A model generated the notes under the pieces. It ran no database searches. It was not told the origin of the DNA and saw only the letters and a list, made by a program, of their open reading frames with translations. Shown here one piece after another: positions 43,452 through 52,006 of a stretch of 64,000 nucleotides of DNA. A program made the translations under genes and the position numbers. The DNA comes from JBFMEX01 sp040752215 (GTDB lineage: Bacteria; Pseudomonadota; Alphaproteobacteria; Rhizobiales; Hyphomicrobiaceae), in the NCBI GenBank assembly GCA_040752215.1, contig JBFMEX010000067.1, positions 1 to 64,000 of the forward strand, in the 5' to 3' direction. Positions within the stretch are counted from its first letter, which is position 1, and every line of letters begins with the position of its first letter.

Positions 43452-45286
43452 CAGGTGTCTCCCCTGTCGCTGTCGACGACGACCTTGAGCCCGGGATGAT
43501 CGACCACGGTCGCGGTCGCGGCACCGCCGGCGCTGGCGCGCTGGGGCATCGGCGGCGGGCCGCCGCGCACCGGTGCCGGCTTGACGATCTTGCGCAGAAC
43601 CTCGTCGCGCGGCCCGAGCGCCTGCATCTGGCCGTTGGCCATCGCCAGGACGGCATCGACGCCGGCGAGAGCAGAGGGGCGGTGGGCGATGACGATGGCG
43701 ATGCCGCCGCGGCGGCGGACCGAGCGGATCGCGTCGGTGACGGCGGAATCGCCGACCGCGTCGAGATTGGAGTTGGGCTCATCGAGCACGACCAGGAACG
43801 GCTCGCCGTAGAGCGCGCGGGCGAGTGCGAGGCGCTGGCGCTGGCCGGCGGACAGCGACTGGCCGGCCTCGCCGATGCGCGTCTGGTAGCCCTCCGGCAG
43901 ATGCACGATCATCTCGTGGCAGCCGGCGTCACGCGCCGCGGCGACGATAGCCTCGGCGGTTGCGTTCTCGTCGAAGCGGGCGATGTTCTCGGCGACCGTG
44001 CCGTCGAACAGCTCGATGTCCTGCGGCAGGTAGCCGATGTAGCGGCCGAGCGTGTCGGGCGCCCACTGGTCGAGCGCGGCGCCGTCGAGGCGCACGGCGG
44101 AGGCCTCGTGACTCGGCGCCCACACGCCGACGAGGGCGCGCGCGAGCGTCGACTTGCCGGATGCGCTCGGGCCGATGATGCCGAGGCCGTCGCCGGCATT
44201 GAGCTGCAGATTGACGTTGACGACCGTCGGCTTGCTCTGGCCGGGCGGAGCGACGACCAGGTTCTGCACCGTCAGCGTCTGGGTCGGCTTGGGCAGGCTC
44301 ATCACCTCGGCGCTCTCCTGCGCGAAGGCGGTGAACAGCTCGACGAGGCGGCGATAGCTGTGGCGCGCGGAGACGAACGAGCGCCAGTGCGTGATCGCGC
44401 TTTCGATCGGCGCCAGCGCGCGCGACATGGTGATCGAGCCGGCGATGATCGTGCCGGGCGTCACCTGGCCCTCGAGCACAAGGTAGGCGCCGAGGCCGAG
44501 GATGCCCGACTGCAGCAGCAGGCGCAGGATCTTGGTCAGCGTGCCGACGCCGCTCGCCGCGTCCGCCGCCCTGACCTGATCGACGAGATGGCGCGCGCTC
44601 GCCTCGTGCCAGCGCTTGCCGATGCGCTCGCCGAGCCCCATGGCGCGGATCACCTCCGCATTGCGCCGCGCAGCCTCGCCGAGAGCGAGCCGCTGCGAGC
44701 CGCTCTGGGCGGCGCTCTTCAGCGGGCCAGAGCTGGCGACTTCGGTCCAGAAGGTGAGGCCGACGAGGACCAGCGCGCCGGCGGTCGCAAACAGGCCGAG
44801 AATGGGATGAAGCAGGAATACGACCGCCAGATAGACCGGGATCCACGGCAGGTCGAACAGCGCCGTCGGGCCGAGGCCGGACATGTAGCTGCGGATCTGG
44901 TCGAGGTCGCGGACGGGCTGCATGCCGTCGCCGCCGTAGCGCGCCCGGAGCGGCAGCAGGCGGACGATGTCGAACACCTTGCCGCTCAGCTCTTGGTCGA
45001 TTCGGAGGCCGACGCGGCCCATGATGCGGACGCGGAAGAAATCCAACAGGCCGTAGGCGATGTAGAGGCCGGCCATGAGCACGGTGAGGCCGACGAGCGT
45101 CGGCACGCTGCGCGAGGTCAGCACCCGGTCGTAGACCTGCAGCATGTAGATCGAGCCGGTCAGCGCCAGCACGTTGATGACGCCGGAGAACACGCCGACG
45201 CCGTAGAACGTCGTCGCCGAGCGCTTCAACGCCGCTGCGACGGCGTTCGCCTGGGTCTTCACATTGCGTCGCGTGGGCTTGCTCAT
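43451..45286 (-). CDS. Type I secretion ABC transporter (PrtD/RsaD-type permease-ATPase)
   Basis: 611 residues from MSKPTRRN. Six membrane segments in the first 330 residues (FYGVGVFSGVINVLALTGSI, LLDFFRVRIMGRVGLRIDQ), then the ATPase: Walker A GIIGPSASGKST, Q-loop GYLPQDIELFDGTV, signature LSAGQRQRLALARAL, Walker B PFLVVLDEPNSNLD, switch His in IAHRPSA. This is the protease/S-layer/RTX-type exporter class without a C39 domain. It lies 251 bp downstream of a HlyC-like acyltransferase on the same strand. The exported protein is not in the window. Confidence 0.94.
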   Translation of the reverse strand: MSKPTRRNVKTQANAVAAALKRSATTFYGVGVFSGVINVLALTGSIYMLQVYDRVLTSRSVPTLVGLTVLMAGLYIAYGLLDFFRVRIMGRVGLRIDQELSGKVFDIVRLLPLRARYGGDGMQPVRDLDQIRSYMSGLGPTALFDLPWIPVYLAVVFLLHPILGLFATAGALVLVGLTFWTEVASSGPLKSAAQSGSQRLALGEAARRNAEVIRAMGLGERIGKRWHEASARHLVDQVRAADAASGVGTLTKILRLLLQSGILGLGAYLVLEGQVTPGTIIAGSITMSRALAPIESAITHWRSFVSARHSYRRLVELFTAFAQESAEVMSLPKPTQTLTVQNLVVAPPGQSKPTVVNVNLQLNAGDGLGIIGPSASGKSTLARALVGVWAPSHEASAVRLDGAALDQWAPDTLGRYIGYLPQDIELFDGTVAENIARFDENATAEAIVAAARDAGCHEMIVHLPEGYQTRIGEAGQSLSAGQRQRLALARALYGEPFLVVLDEPNSNLDAVGDSAVTDAIRSVRRRGGIAIVIAHRPSALAGVDAVLAMANGQMQALGPRDEVLRKIVKPAPVRGGPPPMPQRASAGGAATATVVDHPGLKVVVDSDRGDT

Positions 45287-45537
45287 GAACCATCGACCCG
45301 CTGTCTGGCGTGCCCCTGCCGCTGGAGCCGCCCGCTCCCGTGCGTTGGACGCATCCTTACCGGTACAAGGTTCATGCCACGTCAACTCGGCTCGGCGGCA
45401 GTCGGGTTGGGGCCCGATTGGCGCCGGACGATGACGTCCAAGCCAGCGATTTGTGCCAAAGTGGACCGCTTCCCGTGGTCAATCGTTACCATATCCGGCC
45501 ACGCCCCCCTGTTTCCGGGAAAGCACATCCGCCGCGC

Positions 45538-46122
45538 TCAGCTGGCGCCAGCAGCCCCCTCCGCTCCGCTGGCGCTGATCTCCAGCCGGCCGACTGTCAC
45601 TTTGCCGTCGGCGCCGCGCGCCCGCAGCTTCGGCGGCCGGTGCTTGAACACCGTTTCGGTCAATTGTTTGAGAAGCCCGCCGACCACCCGCTGGTCGCCG
45701 AGGGTGAGCACGATCCACGGGATGGTTCCGGCGCGCCACTCGTCGGGCCTCAGTCGCATCGGTGCCTCGATCTCGCCCGTCAGGCGGCGGTCGGTGTCCT
45801 CCGAGACCAGCGCCCACAGCACCGCGCCGACCGGGGTGACGAGGCCGGTCGTCTTGGCCTGGGCCTCGGCGAGCGCGAACTGGCCGGTCAGCACCGCGGG
45901 CGCAATCAGCCACTCGAGGTCCTGGAGGGTGTGGTGGCGGGTCGCCTGCGCGCGCATGGCCAGCGCGACGATCTCGCCGAACGCGGCCGCGATCTGTTTG
46001 GAAGCGATGGCCCTCTTCCTGGCCTCGTCGGGGTCGAGCGGAGCATCCGTGGACGCGCCAGTGGGTGGTGACGCGGGCTCCGCCACCGGCGGATCGCTCG
46101 CAGGCTTCTTGCCGAAAAACAT
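45538..46122 (-). CDS. Toxin-activating lysine acyltransferase, HlyC/RtxC-like
   Basis: 194 residues from ATG 46122 (AGGTG 8 nt upstream); a GTG 9 nt earlier is possible. The first 35 residues are Pro/Ala-rich. The core follows the HlyC pattern: His63/His64 before LQDLEWLIAPAVLTGQFALA, VLWALVSEDTDRRL, then the Trp motif EWRAGTIPWIVLTLGD with Asp143 matching the second catalytic residue of HlyC. HlyC enzymes move fatty acyl chains from acyl-ACP to lysines of RTX proteins before secretion. Position upstream of a type I exporter supports this. The assignment rests on motif matching. Confidence 0.78.
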   Translation of the reverse strand: MFFGKKPASDPPVAEPASPPTGASTDAPLDPDEARKRAIASKQIAAAFGEIVALAMRAQATRHHTLQDLEWLIAPAVLTGQFALAEAQAKTTGLVTPVGAVLWALVSEDTDRRLTGEIEAPMRLRPDEWRAGTIPWIVLTLGDQRVVGGLLKQLTETVFKHRPPKLRARGADGKVTVGRLEISASGAEGAAGAS

Positions 46123-46302
46123 GTGCCGCACCTATGAAACATCGGACGCCGCGCCGGCCTCGATGACGCGGCAGTCCGAGCCCTGTGCTCAGTATCGCTC
46201 CTTTCTAGCCTTTCTGTGACGGACCGATCAATCGCGATCTCGCGCACTTCGCCGCGGCGCGGGCGCCGGGCGCGGCAAAGCACGGCTGCCTGCGAGGTCG
46301 AG

Positions 46303-46755
46303 CTATGGTCCGCCGGTGGCGGCGGTGGTCAGGCCGTCGAGGGCCTTGGCCATGGTTGCGAACACCTCGTCCTTGCCGGAGATGCCGTAGCGCGCCTTCA
46401 GCGCGTCGGGGGCGGTGTAGCCGATACGGACTTTTCCGCTCGCGTCCTGCCAGGCCAGCACTTTCAGCGGCAGGTCGAGGCCGATCTCGGGCTTGGCCTG
46501 CATCAGCGGCGTGCCGAGCTTGGGGTTGCCGAACATCAGCACTTCGGCCGGCGCCATATCGAGACCGGCGGCTTTCGCACCGGCGGCGTGGTCGACGCGG
46601 GCGAACACCTTGAGGCCCTTCGCCTCGATCGCCTTGGCAAGCGCATCCAGCGTGTCCTTGACTGAAAGTGCACTTTCCTTGACGACCAGCGCCTCGCCGG
46701 CGGCAGCGGGTATGGCGGCGGCGATGGCGAGGGCAACGAGCGCAGATCGGAGCAT
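46303..46755 (-). CDS. Secreted DUF302 protein
   Basis: 150 residues. Signal peptide MLRSALVALAIAAAIPAAAGEA, then the DUF302 fold: SALSVKDTLDALAKAIEAKG, KVFARVDHAAGAKAAGL, EVLMFGNPKLGTPLMQ, DLPLKVLAWQD and VRIGYTAPDAL. DUF302 proteins are small periplasmic proteins of unknown role, sometimes near metal or redox genes. It stands alone, with the HlyC-like gene downstream on the same strand after a 180-bp gap. Confidence 0.9.
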   Translation of the reverse strand: MLRSALVALAIAAAIPAAAGEALVVKESALSVKDTLDALAKAIEAKGLKVFARVDHAAGAKAAGLDMAPAEVLMFGNPKLGTPLMQAKPEIGLDLPLKVLAWQDASGKVRIGYTAPDALKARYGISGKDEVFATMAKALDGLTTAATGGP

Positions 46756-47177
46756 GGCTGGATTCCTTGTGACGAGAGCGGTTTCTCCGTTGCAAGACTA
46801 GCCGGGCGGCGGTGACCGCGGCGAGGCGGCGCGGCCGGCTCTGACGTACTTGTGATGCGGCCGGCGACACTGGAGATGCTCAGGCAGCAGGCAAAAAATG
46901 CCGCGTCGAGGGGGCGAGCTTAGGGCCAGTCAACTCTTGAAGCTCGCGCCCGCCACTTTCCTTCTCCCTCGGGAGAAGGTTGCCGAAGGCCGGCAGAGGG
47001 GCTTGCCCACAACGGGCCTTGTCATCGGCGACACGTCCCTCACCTCGCCCCCGGGCACCCTCTCCCGTCCCGGGAGAGGGAAGCGAACGGCGCGCGCCGA
47101 GGAGTGAACCACTCCGGGAGCCGGTTGCCTGGTCCTCGCTTGCAGCGGACCTGCGGCGATGGTCGATCCTCGGTAGG
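46756..47177. other. 422-bp intergenic region holding a palindromic repeat
   Basis: Contains the promoter side of the DUF302 gene and repeat element C (46960-47080). No gene or RNA was recognised in the remainder; short frames here read SPGTLSRPGRGKR-type repeat peptides and are not genes. Confidence 0.55.
46960..47080. repeat. Palindromic repeat element C, intergenic
   Basis: Stem CCTTCTCCC/GGGAGAAGG (46960-46968 with 46971-46979), a spacer with GGCCTTGTC and CCTCACCTCGCCC, then stem CCCTCTCCCG/CGGGAGAGGG (47058-47067 with 47071-47080). Same layout as the two elements inside dnaE2: outer hairpins around a CTCACC-type centre. Confidence 0.8.
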
Positions 47178-47513
47178 CTACGGTCCGGGTGCAACGTCGC
47201 CTCCGCCGAGCCGGCGGTGGGTCCAGATGAAGTAGATGTTGCGGGCGTAGATGGCCAGCCCCATTGCCTGGCCGAGAATGAACACCGGATCGACCCGGTA
47301 GATGGCGTAGGCGAGAAGCATCGCGCCGCCGGCGAGCGAGAAATACCAGAACATCTCCGGCACGATCGAGCGGCGCGCCTTCTCGCTGGCGATCCACTGC
47401 ACGATGAAGCGCATCGAGAACATGAGCTGGGCGAGAAAGCCGACCGCGAGCCAGGCCTTCTCCGTGCCGGGCGTTTGGGCCCACCACAGCGCGATCTTGG
47501 ACAGGAATTCCAT
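47178..47513 (-). CDS. LAB_N domain membrane protein (lipid A biosynthesis N-terminal-like)
   Basis: 111 residues with three predicted membrane helices. LAB_N features: KAWLAVGFLAQLMFSMRFIVQW, EKARRSIVPEMFWYFSLAGG, LLAYAIYRVDPVFILGQAMG. These small proteins are regularly found beside a DPM1-like GT2 and a GT39 transferase in alphaproteobacteria, as here, and are thought to help modify lipid A or another lipid with a polyprenyl-linked sugar. It lies 75 bp downstream of the GT2 gene on the same strand. Confidence 0.92.
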   Translation of the reverse strand: MEFLSKIALWWAQTPGTEKAWLAVGFLAQLMFSMRFIVQWIASEKARRSIVPEMFWYFSLAGGAMLLAYAIYRVDPVFILGQAMGLAIYARNIYFIWTHRRLGGGDVAPGP

Positions 47514-47588
47514 GGCGTCGGTCCAGCCTCTGCTGCTCGGCCCGGCCGCTGGGCGTGTCCGGGTCCTCGTTTCTGGTCTATCGGAGAA

Positions 47589-48398
47589 TCAGGATTTGTC
47601 GGCGCGTGGCAGACGGCCCGCTGCCGCACGCGGCTTGAGGCGTCGACCAATGTCGGCGACGCGGGAGCCTTCAGGAACGCCCTCGACGATCGTCGGCACC
47701 TTGGTTCGGCGCCTGAGCCAGCTCACGCCGACGAGATCGTAGAGGCCGACGAGCGCCCGATTGAGGTTGTTGTACTTCGACACGCCGACTTGGCGCGGGC
47801 GGTCGTTCACGGGCACATGGGCCGTCTCGTAGCCGTAGGTCTGAAACAGCGCCGGCAGGTAGCGGTGCATGCTGGTGAAGAACGGCAGGCGCAGGAACAC
47901 CTCGCGCCAGTAGACCTTGATGCCGCAGCCGGTATCGGGGCAGTCGTCCTTCAGCACCGTGTCGCGGATCCAGTTGGCGGCTTTCGAGGCCCATCGCTTG
48001 GAGCCCTCAGCCTTGCGCTCGGTGCGCCAGCCGTTGACCAGCGCCGGGCCCTCGGTGCCGGGCGCGGCGAGGCGAGCGACGAGGCGCGGGATGTCGCGCG
48101 GGTCGTTCTGGCCGTCGCCGTCCATGCTGGCGATGATCGAGCTCGTCGCGGCGAGGATGGCGGAGCGCAGCGCGGCGCTCTGGCCGCTCCTCTCGCCGTG
48201 CCGGAGGTAGCGCAGGCCGGGATAGGCACCGGTGGCGATCAGCGCCTTGACCTCGGCGCCGGTGGCATCCGTGCTGGCATCGTCGACGACGATCAGTTCG
48301 GCCAGCATCTCGCGCGGGACGTTGGCATACGTCTCCTCGACGAGGCGGCCGATGTTGCCCGCCTCGTTCAGCGCCGGAATGACGACGGTGATGCGCAT
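47589..48398 (-). CDS. DPM1-like GT2 polyprenyl-phosphate glycosyltransferase
   Basis: 269 residues from MRITVVIPALNEAGNIGRL. GT2 motifs AELIVVDDASTDATGAEV, HGERSGQSAALRSAI and IIASMDGDGQNDPRDIPRL. It lacks the C-terminal membrane helices of GtrB but has the DTGCGIKVYWREVFLRLPFF and HVPVNDRPRQVGVSKYNNL stretches of the lipid A-type donors (ArnC or RgtE-like). It should load a sugar onto dodecaprenyl/undecaprenyl phosphate for the divergent GT39 enzyme. An upstream frame extension to 48488 seems non-coding. Confidence 0.92.
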   Translation of the reverse strand: MRITVVIPALNEAGNIGRLVEETYANVPREMLAELIVVDDASTDATGAEVKALIATGAYPGLRYLRHGERSGQSAALRSAILAATSSIIASMDGDGQNDPRDIPRLVARLAAPGTEGPALVNGWRTERKAEGSKRWASKAANWIRDTVLKDDCPDTGCGIKVYWREVFLRLPFFTSMHRYLPALFQTYGYETAHVPVNDRPRQVGVSKYNNLNRALVGLYDLVGVSWLRRRTKVPTIVEGVPEGSRVADIGRRLKPRAAAGRLPRADKS

Positions 48399-48575
48399 AA
48401 ATGCCCTTGGGTTGCGCGGAAAGGACGGCACAGTCCTGTCAGATTCGCTTCCCGCGGGGCCGAGAGTACCAGTCTTCCAGAGACACACTCAACCTTGTAA
48501 ATGAGCCTGCACAGTCTTGTCGGGGGCCGCTCGGTGGCCTTGGCCGGCCTGCCTTTCCCGCGAGAGATCAGAGAC

Positions 48576-50069
48576 ATGGGAACGCCGCATCGGGATACGC
48601 AGGCCACCGGGGTAGGCCGCTGGACTGGGCTGCTCGCATTGGCGCTGGCGGCGCTGCTGGCATTTCGACTCGCCGCCTTGTGGATGAACCGTACCGATCT
48701 CTTCTTCGACGAGGCGCAGTACTGGTCGTGGAGCCTCGAGCCGGCATTCGGCTACTATTCCAAGCCGCCGTTGGTCGCCTGGGTGATCCGGCTCGCGACC
48801 GACAGCTGCGGGATGTCCGAGTTCTGCATCCGGTTGCCGTCGCCGCTCATTCACACGGCGACGGCGGTGGTCGTCTTCATGCTGGCGCGCACGCTCTACG
48901 ACGCGCGCACGGGCGCGATTGCAGCGCTCGTATTCGCCACCATCCCCGGCGTCTCGGTCTCGGCCGGCATCATCTCGACGGATGTGCCGCTGCTGTTCTT
49001 CTGGGCGCTGGCGCTGCTGGCACTGGTGCATCTCTTCGAGTCGCGGGCGTGGTGGCCGGCGCTGCTGCTCGGCCTCGCGCTCGGGTTCGGCCTCAACGCC
49101 AAGTATGCGATGGCGTGGCTCGTCGGCTGCCTCGCGGTGTACCTCGTCGTGACTCCGGAGCGGCGCTCGATCCTCACCGACGCGCGCCTCTACGTGGCGC
49201 TGGCAATCGCCGGCCTGCTGATCGCGCCCAACCTCGCCTGGAACGAGGCGCACAGCTTTGCCACCTTCGCCCACACCGCCGACAATGCGAAATGGAGCGG
49301 GCGGATCGGCAATCCGCTGAAGGCGCTCGAGTTTCTCGCGGCGCAATTCGGCGTGTTCGGGCCCATCCTGTTCGCGAGCCTGATCGTCGTCACGTGGCGC
49401 GCCTGGAAGGAAGGGCTGCCGGCCGCCGATCGCCTGCTGCTCGCCTTCTCGCTGCCGCTGATCGTCGTCATCACCGGGCAGGCGTTCCTCTCTCGCGCGC
49501 ACGCAAACTGGGCCGCCGTCTCCTATGTCGCGGCGACGGTGCTGGTGACCGCGACGATGATCCGCGATTTCGAATGGCGCTGGCTCAAGGCGTCGCTCTC
49601 GCTGCACGTACTCGTGGTCGCTCTCGTCGCGGCGGCGACGGCGCTCGCCGGGAGCGTGGCGCTGCCCGACGGCCGGGACCCATTTGCGCGCACGCTCGGC
49701 TGGCGCGCCGTGGCGGCGGCGACGCGGGCCGAGCTCGAGGCGGCGCGTAGGGCCGGCCGGCCGTACGCGGCGGTGCTGACGGACGAGCGCGCGCTGACGG
49801 CAGAGCTCCTCTACTACATGCGCGACGAGCCAACGCCCATCCTCGCCTGGCGCGAGTCCGGACGACCGAAGGACCACTACGAGCTGACGCGGGCCTACCC
49901 GAGGGGTGGGCCGGAGCCCGTCATTCTGGTCAGCTTGACGGAAAAGCCCACGCGCATCACACAAGCGTTCCGGAAGGCCGAGCTGATCGCGACGCGCGAG
50001 GTGCCGGCCGGGAGCAGCGAGGTGAGGCGCGTGACGTTCCACGCGCTCGCGGGGTACGACAGTCGATGA
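48576..50069 (+). CDS. GT39-family membrane glycosyltransferase (ArnT/RgtA-like)
   Basis: 497 residues from MGTPHRD; a start at 48501 is possible. About ten membrane segments. The catalytic loop acid is in RTDLFFDEAQYWSWS, with GYYSKPPLVAWVIRL and FWALALLALVHLFESRAWW typical of polyprenyl-phosphate-sugar transferases acting on the outer face of the inner membrane. It probably uses the product of the divergent GT2 gene to decorate lipid A core or a similar acceptor. Its stop overlaps the pabBC start (ATGA), an odd pairing. Confidence 0.9.
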   Translation: MGTPHRDTQATGVGRWTGLLALALAALLAFRLAALWMNRTDLFFDEAQYWSWSLEPAFGYYSKPPLVAWVIRLATDSCGMSEFCIRLPSPLIHTATAVVVFMLARTLYDARTGAIAALVFATIPGVSVSAGIISTDVPLLFFWALALLALVHLFESRAWWPALLLGLALGFGLNAKYAMAWLVGCLAVYLVVTPERRSILTDARLYVALAIAGLLIAPNLAWNEAHSFATFAHTADNAKWSGRIGNPLKALEFLAAQFGVFGPILFASLIVVTWRAWKEGLPAADRLLLAFSLPLIVVITGQAFLSRAHANWAAVSYVAATVLVTATMIRDFEWRWLKASLSLHVLVVALVAAATALAGSVALPDGRDPFARTLGWRAVAAATRAELEAARRAGRPYAAVLTDERALTAELLYYMRDEPTPILAWRESGRPKDHYELTRAYPRGGPEPVILVSLTEKPTRITQAFRKAELIATREVPAGSSEVRRVTFHALAGYDSR

Positions 50070-51916
50070 CCGCTGGCGATCGCGTGCGCCCCGAAGGCCG
50101 ACGTCAGGTGCTCGGCGCCGAGGGCTTGTCGGAGACGTTCGTGCTGCTCGACAACAGCCTCGGACGCGGCCGGCCGTCGCTGCTGTTCACCGAGCCTAAG
50201 GCGATCGTCGAGGCTTGGCGCGCAGAAGAGGTAGCCGACGCGCTCAGGCGGATCGAGGACGGCCTCGCCGCCGGCCTGCACGCGGCCGGCTTCCTCGCCT
50301 ACGAGCTCGGCTACGTGCTGGAGCCGCACCTCGCTGCGCTGATGCCGAGCTATCGCACCGTCCCGCTGATATGGCTGGGGCTCTACGCACCGCCGCAGCA
50401 GATGACCAGCAACGAGGTCGACGCCTGGCTCGGTCAGCACAAGCTGAGCGGCAGCTACGAGTTCGCCGACGTGACCCGTGCGTGGGATCGCGACGGGTAT
50501 CTCCGCCGCTTTGCCGAGGTGCAGGAGAAGATCCGCGCCGGCGATATCTACCAGCTCAATCTCACGTTCAAATCGCGGTTTCGGCTCGAGGGCTCGCCGC
50601 TGACGTTCTATCAGGACCTGCGCCGGCGCCAGCGGGTCGCGTTCGGCGCCATCGTCGACACCGGAGCGGCGACGGTTCTGTCGGCCTCGCCGGAGCTGTT
50701 CATCGCCCGCGACGGCCGCACGATCGAGACCCGGCCGATGAAGGGCACCGCGCCGCGCGCCGGCACGCCGGAAGCCGACGCGGAGGCGCGCCGCGTGCTG
50801 GCGAGCGACGTCAAGCAGCGGGCCGAGAATTTGATGATCGTCGACCTGATGCGCAACGATCTCGGCCGCATGGCGGAGATCGGCAGCGTCGAGGTGACGG
50901 ATCTGTTCACGGTCGAGACCTATCGCACGCTGCACCAGATGACGTCCGGCATCCGCGCGCAGCTGAAGGAGGGGGTCGGGCTCGCCGCTCTGTTGGCGGC
51001 GATCTTTCCGCCGGGCTCGGTCACCGGCGCGCCGAAGATCCGGGCGATGGAGCTGATCCGCCAGCTCGAGACCGAGCCGCGCGGCGTCTACTGCGGGGCG
51101 ATCGGCCACATCTCGCCGCAGCGGCATTCGCTGTTCAACGTCGCCATCCGCACGCCGGTCGTGTTCCGCGACGGGCGCGGCGAGATGGGCATCGGCTCGG
51201 GCATCGTTTTCGACAGCGTCGGCGAGACCGAGTACGCTGAATGTCTGCTGAAGATGAAGTTCCTGATTGATCCGCCGAAGCCGTTCGAGCTGATCGAGAC
51301 GCTGCTCTACGCGGGCGCGCAAGGCTTCTGGCTGCTCGATCGTCATCTCGATCGGCTCGCCGCCTCGGCGCGCTACTTCGACTATGCACTCGACCTCGCG
51401 GGCGCACGGCGTGCGATCGAGGCGGCGGTTGTCGGACACGAGGACGAGCGATTGCGCGTGCGGCTGCTGCTGGCCGAGGACGGCAGCGTCTCGGTCACGA
51501 CGGCGCCGCAACCGGCGCAGGCGCCGGGCGCGGTGATGCGCTTCGTCGTCTCGCAGACGCGAATGCGCAGCGCCGATGCGTTCCTCTATCACAAGACCAC
51601 GCGGCGCGAGCTCTACGACCGCGAGTGGAAGCACTACGCCGACGCGGTCGGCGCCGACGAGGTGATCTATTTGAACGAGCGCGGCGAGCTGACCGAGGGC
51701 AGCCGCACCAACATCTTCCTGGAGCACGACGGCGTACTGTCGACGCCGGAGCTCGCTTCCGGCCTCTTGCCCGGCACGCTGCGTGCAGAGTTGATCGCCG
51801 AGGGCCGGGCGCGTGAGGCCAGGCTCACCCTGGCCGACCTTGCCGCCGCCGACGCGGTCTACCTCGGCAACTCGGTGCGCGGGCTGGTGCGGGCCGAGCG
51901 CATGCCGACGGGCTGA
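50066..51916 (+). CDS. pabBC: Aminodeoxychorismate synthase / aminodeoxychorismate lyase fusion (PabB-PabC)
   Basis: 616 residues. The PabB part (about 1-410) has GDIYQLNLTFKSRF, SASPELFIARDGRTIETR, PMKGTAPR, VKQRAENLMIVDLMRNDLGR, PPGSVTGAPKIRAMELI and IGIGSGIVFDS-type endings. The PabC part (about 415-616) is a fold-IV PLP enzyme with the lysine in LYHKTTRRELYDRE and LNERGELTEGSRTNIFLE, GLLPGTLRAELI. Together they turn chorismate (with PabA glutaminase) into p-aminobenzoate for folate. It is translationally coupled to the GT39 gene, though functions are unrelated. Confidence 0.94.
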   Translation: MTAGDRVRPEGRRQVLGAEGLSETFVLLDNSLGRGRPSLLFTEPKAIVEAWRAEEVADALRRIEDGLAAGLHAAGFLAYELGYVLEPHLAALMPSYRTVPLIWLGLYAPPQQMTSNEVDAWLGQHKLSGSYEFADVTRAWDRDGYLRRFAEVQEKIRAGDIYQLNLTFKSRFRLEGSPLTFYQDLRRRQRVAFGAIVDTGAATVLSASPELFIARDGRTIETRPMKGTAPRAGTPEADAEARRVLASDVKQRAENLMIVDLMRNDLGRMAEIGSVEVTDLFTVETYRTLHQMTSGIRAQLKEGVGLAALLAAIFPPGSVTGAPKIRAMELIRQLETEPRGVYCGAIGHISPQRHSLFNVAIRTPVVFRDGRGEMGIGSGIVFDSVGETEYAECLLKMKFLIDPPKPFELIETLLYAGAQGFWLLDRHLDRLAASARYFDYALDLAGARRAIEAAVVGHEDERLRVRLLLAEDGSVSVTTAPQPAQAPGAVMRFVVSQTRMRSADAFLYHKTTRRELYDREWKHYADAVGADEVIYLNERGELTEGSRTNIFLEHDGVLSTPELASGLLPGTLRAELIAEGRAREARLTLADLAAADAVYLGNSVRGLVRAERMPTG

Positions 51917-52006
51917 CGAACTCCGTATTCACCATGCTGGCAGGCGGGTTATCCCTATCGAAAGGAGGGCGGGGCTAAACTTCGACCCTCTGATAGCCTG
52001 CGCGGG

